NCBI RefSeq assembly: GCF_905404315.1
Contig: NC_066276.1
Location: forward strand, 13,782,001 to 13,846,000
Direction: 5' to 3'
From: Leptidea sinapis
Taxonomy: Eukaryota; Arthropoda; Insecta; Lepidoptera; Pieridae
Length of the DNA stretch: 64,000 bases
Positions within the stretch are counted from its first letter, which is position 1; each line of letters begins with the position of its first letter. The notes under the pieces were generated by a model, which was given only the letters and a program-made list of their open reading frames with translations, did no database searches and was not told where the DNA came from. Shown piece after piece: positions 63,884 through 64,000 of this stretch. The position numbers were made by a program, and so were the translations under genes.

Positions 63884-64000
63884 TCACATGTTGCTCCGTT
63901 CTCGTTGTATACGACTGCTGTAAGTCCTGGATACTAAATTCCAAGCATCCATATATCTGTCCATGCACATTGCTATACATTTTTGCTCCGAATTATCCAA
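63884..64000 (-). CDS. Tim13: Mitochondrial import inner membrane translocase subunit Tim13 (3' part)
   Basis: Small Tim chaperone that, with Tim8, escorts hydrophobic precursors across the mitochondrial intermembrane space. Only the last 38 codons and the TGA lie in the window; the gene continues right. The segment begins L-D-N-S-E-Q-K and contains the second C-x3-C motif (C-I-A-M-C), M-D-R-Y-M-D-A-W-N and the ending Q-R-E-R-S-N-M, almost identical to the human TIMM13 C-terminus. The two cysteines would pair with those of the first C-x3-C in the missing part. Reading is uninterrupted to the edge. Confidence 0.92.
   Translation of the reverse strand: MDNSEQKCIAMCMDRYMDAWNLVSRTYSSRIQRERSNM

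Noticed and set aside
1..64000. tRNA, rRNA or other structured RNA genes
   Set aside because: I found no convincing cloverleaf or rRNA-like sequence by eye; a covariance-model scan would be needed to exclude small RNAs.

Overview
This is an insect nuclear contig, most likely from a lepidopteran. It has spliced genes with canonical GT-AG introns, AT-rich non-coding DNA, no operons, and an exceptional load of non-LTR retrotransposons, Tc1/mariner-type elements and short inverted-repeat elements. A recurring RTE-type 3' end, TTAGG-like motifs and the protein similarities all fit Lepidoptera. The species cannot be named from sequence alone.

Layout. 1-5634 is a nest of decayed retrotransposons: a Ty3/gypsy-type pol broken by a solo LTR and by LINE insertions, ending in a polypurine tract and a second copy of the same LTR. 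5635-7127 is intergenic with a hAT-like non-autonomous element. 7128-48625 (+) is one very large host gene. I could chain 20 exons with every splice phase compatible, giving a predicted 1200-residue nuclear protein. It carries an AT-hook, a domain that aligns with Merlin/IS1016-type (DDE_Tnp_IS1595/ISXO2-like) transposases but has lost the first catalytic Asp, a basic/acidic low-complexity centre, and a C-terminal run of C2H2-type zinc fingers. Its introns hold nearly all the other elements: PHD-finger LINEs, RTE fragments, mariners, a PIF/Harbinger-like MITE, an RNase H-bearing LINE split by a DD41D transposon, and nine perfect tandem copies of a 198-bp unit derived from exon 11.

48732-49435 (-) is SNRNP25, a protein of the U11/U12 minor spliceosome, convergent with the large gene and only about 100 bp away. 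49436-60905 is intergenic with a MITE, a pogo-like transposase C-terminus, an RTE LINE, a Jockey-like LINE and a local tandem repeat. 60906-63695 (+) is RSRC1 (SRrp53), an SR-related splicing protein. 63884-64000 (-) is the last exon of Tim13, a mitochondrial intermembrane-space chaperone, cut by the window edge and convergent with RSRC1.

The host genes are not a pathway cluster, although SNRNP25 and RSRC1 both act in pre-mRNA splicing. The most notable things are the transposase-derived zinc-finger gene and the 198-bp exon-derived array inside it. All exon calls are from reading the sequence; no transcript or database evidence was available.
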